Position numbers and translations under genes: made by a program. The notes beneath the pieces were generated by a model, which saw nothing but the letters and a program-made list of their open reading frames with translations, ran no database searches and was not told the DNA's origin. Shown here in pieces: positions 5,090-5,149 of a stretch of 5,149 nt of DNA. The DNA is from Cyclobacteriaceae bacterium. Lineage in GTDB: Bacteria > Bacteroidota > Bacteroidia > Cytophagales > Cyclobacteriaceae. The stretch's first letter is position 1, and each line of letters opens with the position of its first letter. The stretch lies in NCBI GenBank assembly GCA_013414665.1, contig CP058703.1, positions 3,947,706 through 3,952,854 on the forward strand, read 5' to 3'.

Positions 5090-5144
5090 GTTCCAACATA
5101 AAGGTAGAAGAAAATGTTCCAACTGCAGTATTTTCTGTTCCAAC
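5090..5144. repeat. Three GTTCCAAC motifs upstream of trxA
   Basis: The octamer GTTCCAAC occurs at 5090-5097, 5116-5123 and 5137-5144, all in the same orientation; the last two share the 11-mer tgttccaactg. Spacings are 26 and 21 nt, about two to two and a half helical turns. They lie 38-92 bp upstream of the trxA start, in the likely promoter area; TACCTTTA on the minus strand (5107-5100) is a 7-of-8 match to TAnnTTTG. They could be binding sites for a regulator or a local repeat continuing beyond the window. Confidence 0.5.
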
Positions 5145-5149
5145 TGTTT

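Overview
The window looks like accessory, repeat-rich DNA from a Bacteroidota chromosome, probably of the Cytophagales type. Reasons seen in the sequence: moderate to low GC, a start region carrying a good match to the Bacteroidota -7 box (TAnnTTTG), weak or absent Shine-Dalgarno sequences, a thioredoxin of the Cytophagales kind, a RAYT-type (REP-associated tyrosine transposase) remnant and a secreted MORN-repeat protein. The taxon is inferred from family resemblance, not from a search.

Layout, left to right. (1) 1-156 is the C-terminal end of an unidentified helical protein. (2) 159-235 is copy A of a 77-nt double-hairpin repeat. (3) 350-412 is a promoter/operator region for 413-1582, an intact class II Fic protein with a C-terminal winged-helix region. 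(4) 1674-3618 is one long gene for a secreted MORN-repeat protein ending in two CxxCxGxG zinc motifs. It is broken into six reading-frame segments by five single-base losses, each placeable in a short A or T run. Restoring one base at each site gives one uninterrupted 649-residue protein. (5) The last 210 bp of this locus (gene tail, terminator and first 14 nt of the 77-nt repeat) are duplicated at 4164-4378. Between the copies lies a 473-bp RAYT remnant (3685-4157), bounded by 29-nt inverted REP-like hairpins and carrying an 18-bp palindrome just before its HUH motif. (6) 4365-4441 is copy B of the 77-nt repeat. It directly abuts a minus-strand fragment (4441-4590) of a Bro-N/phage antirepressor-like gene with an in-frame stop. 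(7) 4729-5052 is an intact minus-strand trxA with its own terminator and a triple GTTCCAAC motif upstream.

How it fits together. trxA is the only obvious housekeeping gene. The 4.2 kb between repeat copies A and B holds the Fic gene, the MORN gene and the RAYT remnant, and looks like a rearranged accessory segment. No complete new defence or toxin system can be supported. The best leads are the frameshift pattern of the MORN gene, the tail duplication around the RAYT remnant, the repeat architecture, and the Fic operator that overlaps its own promoter.
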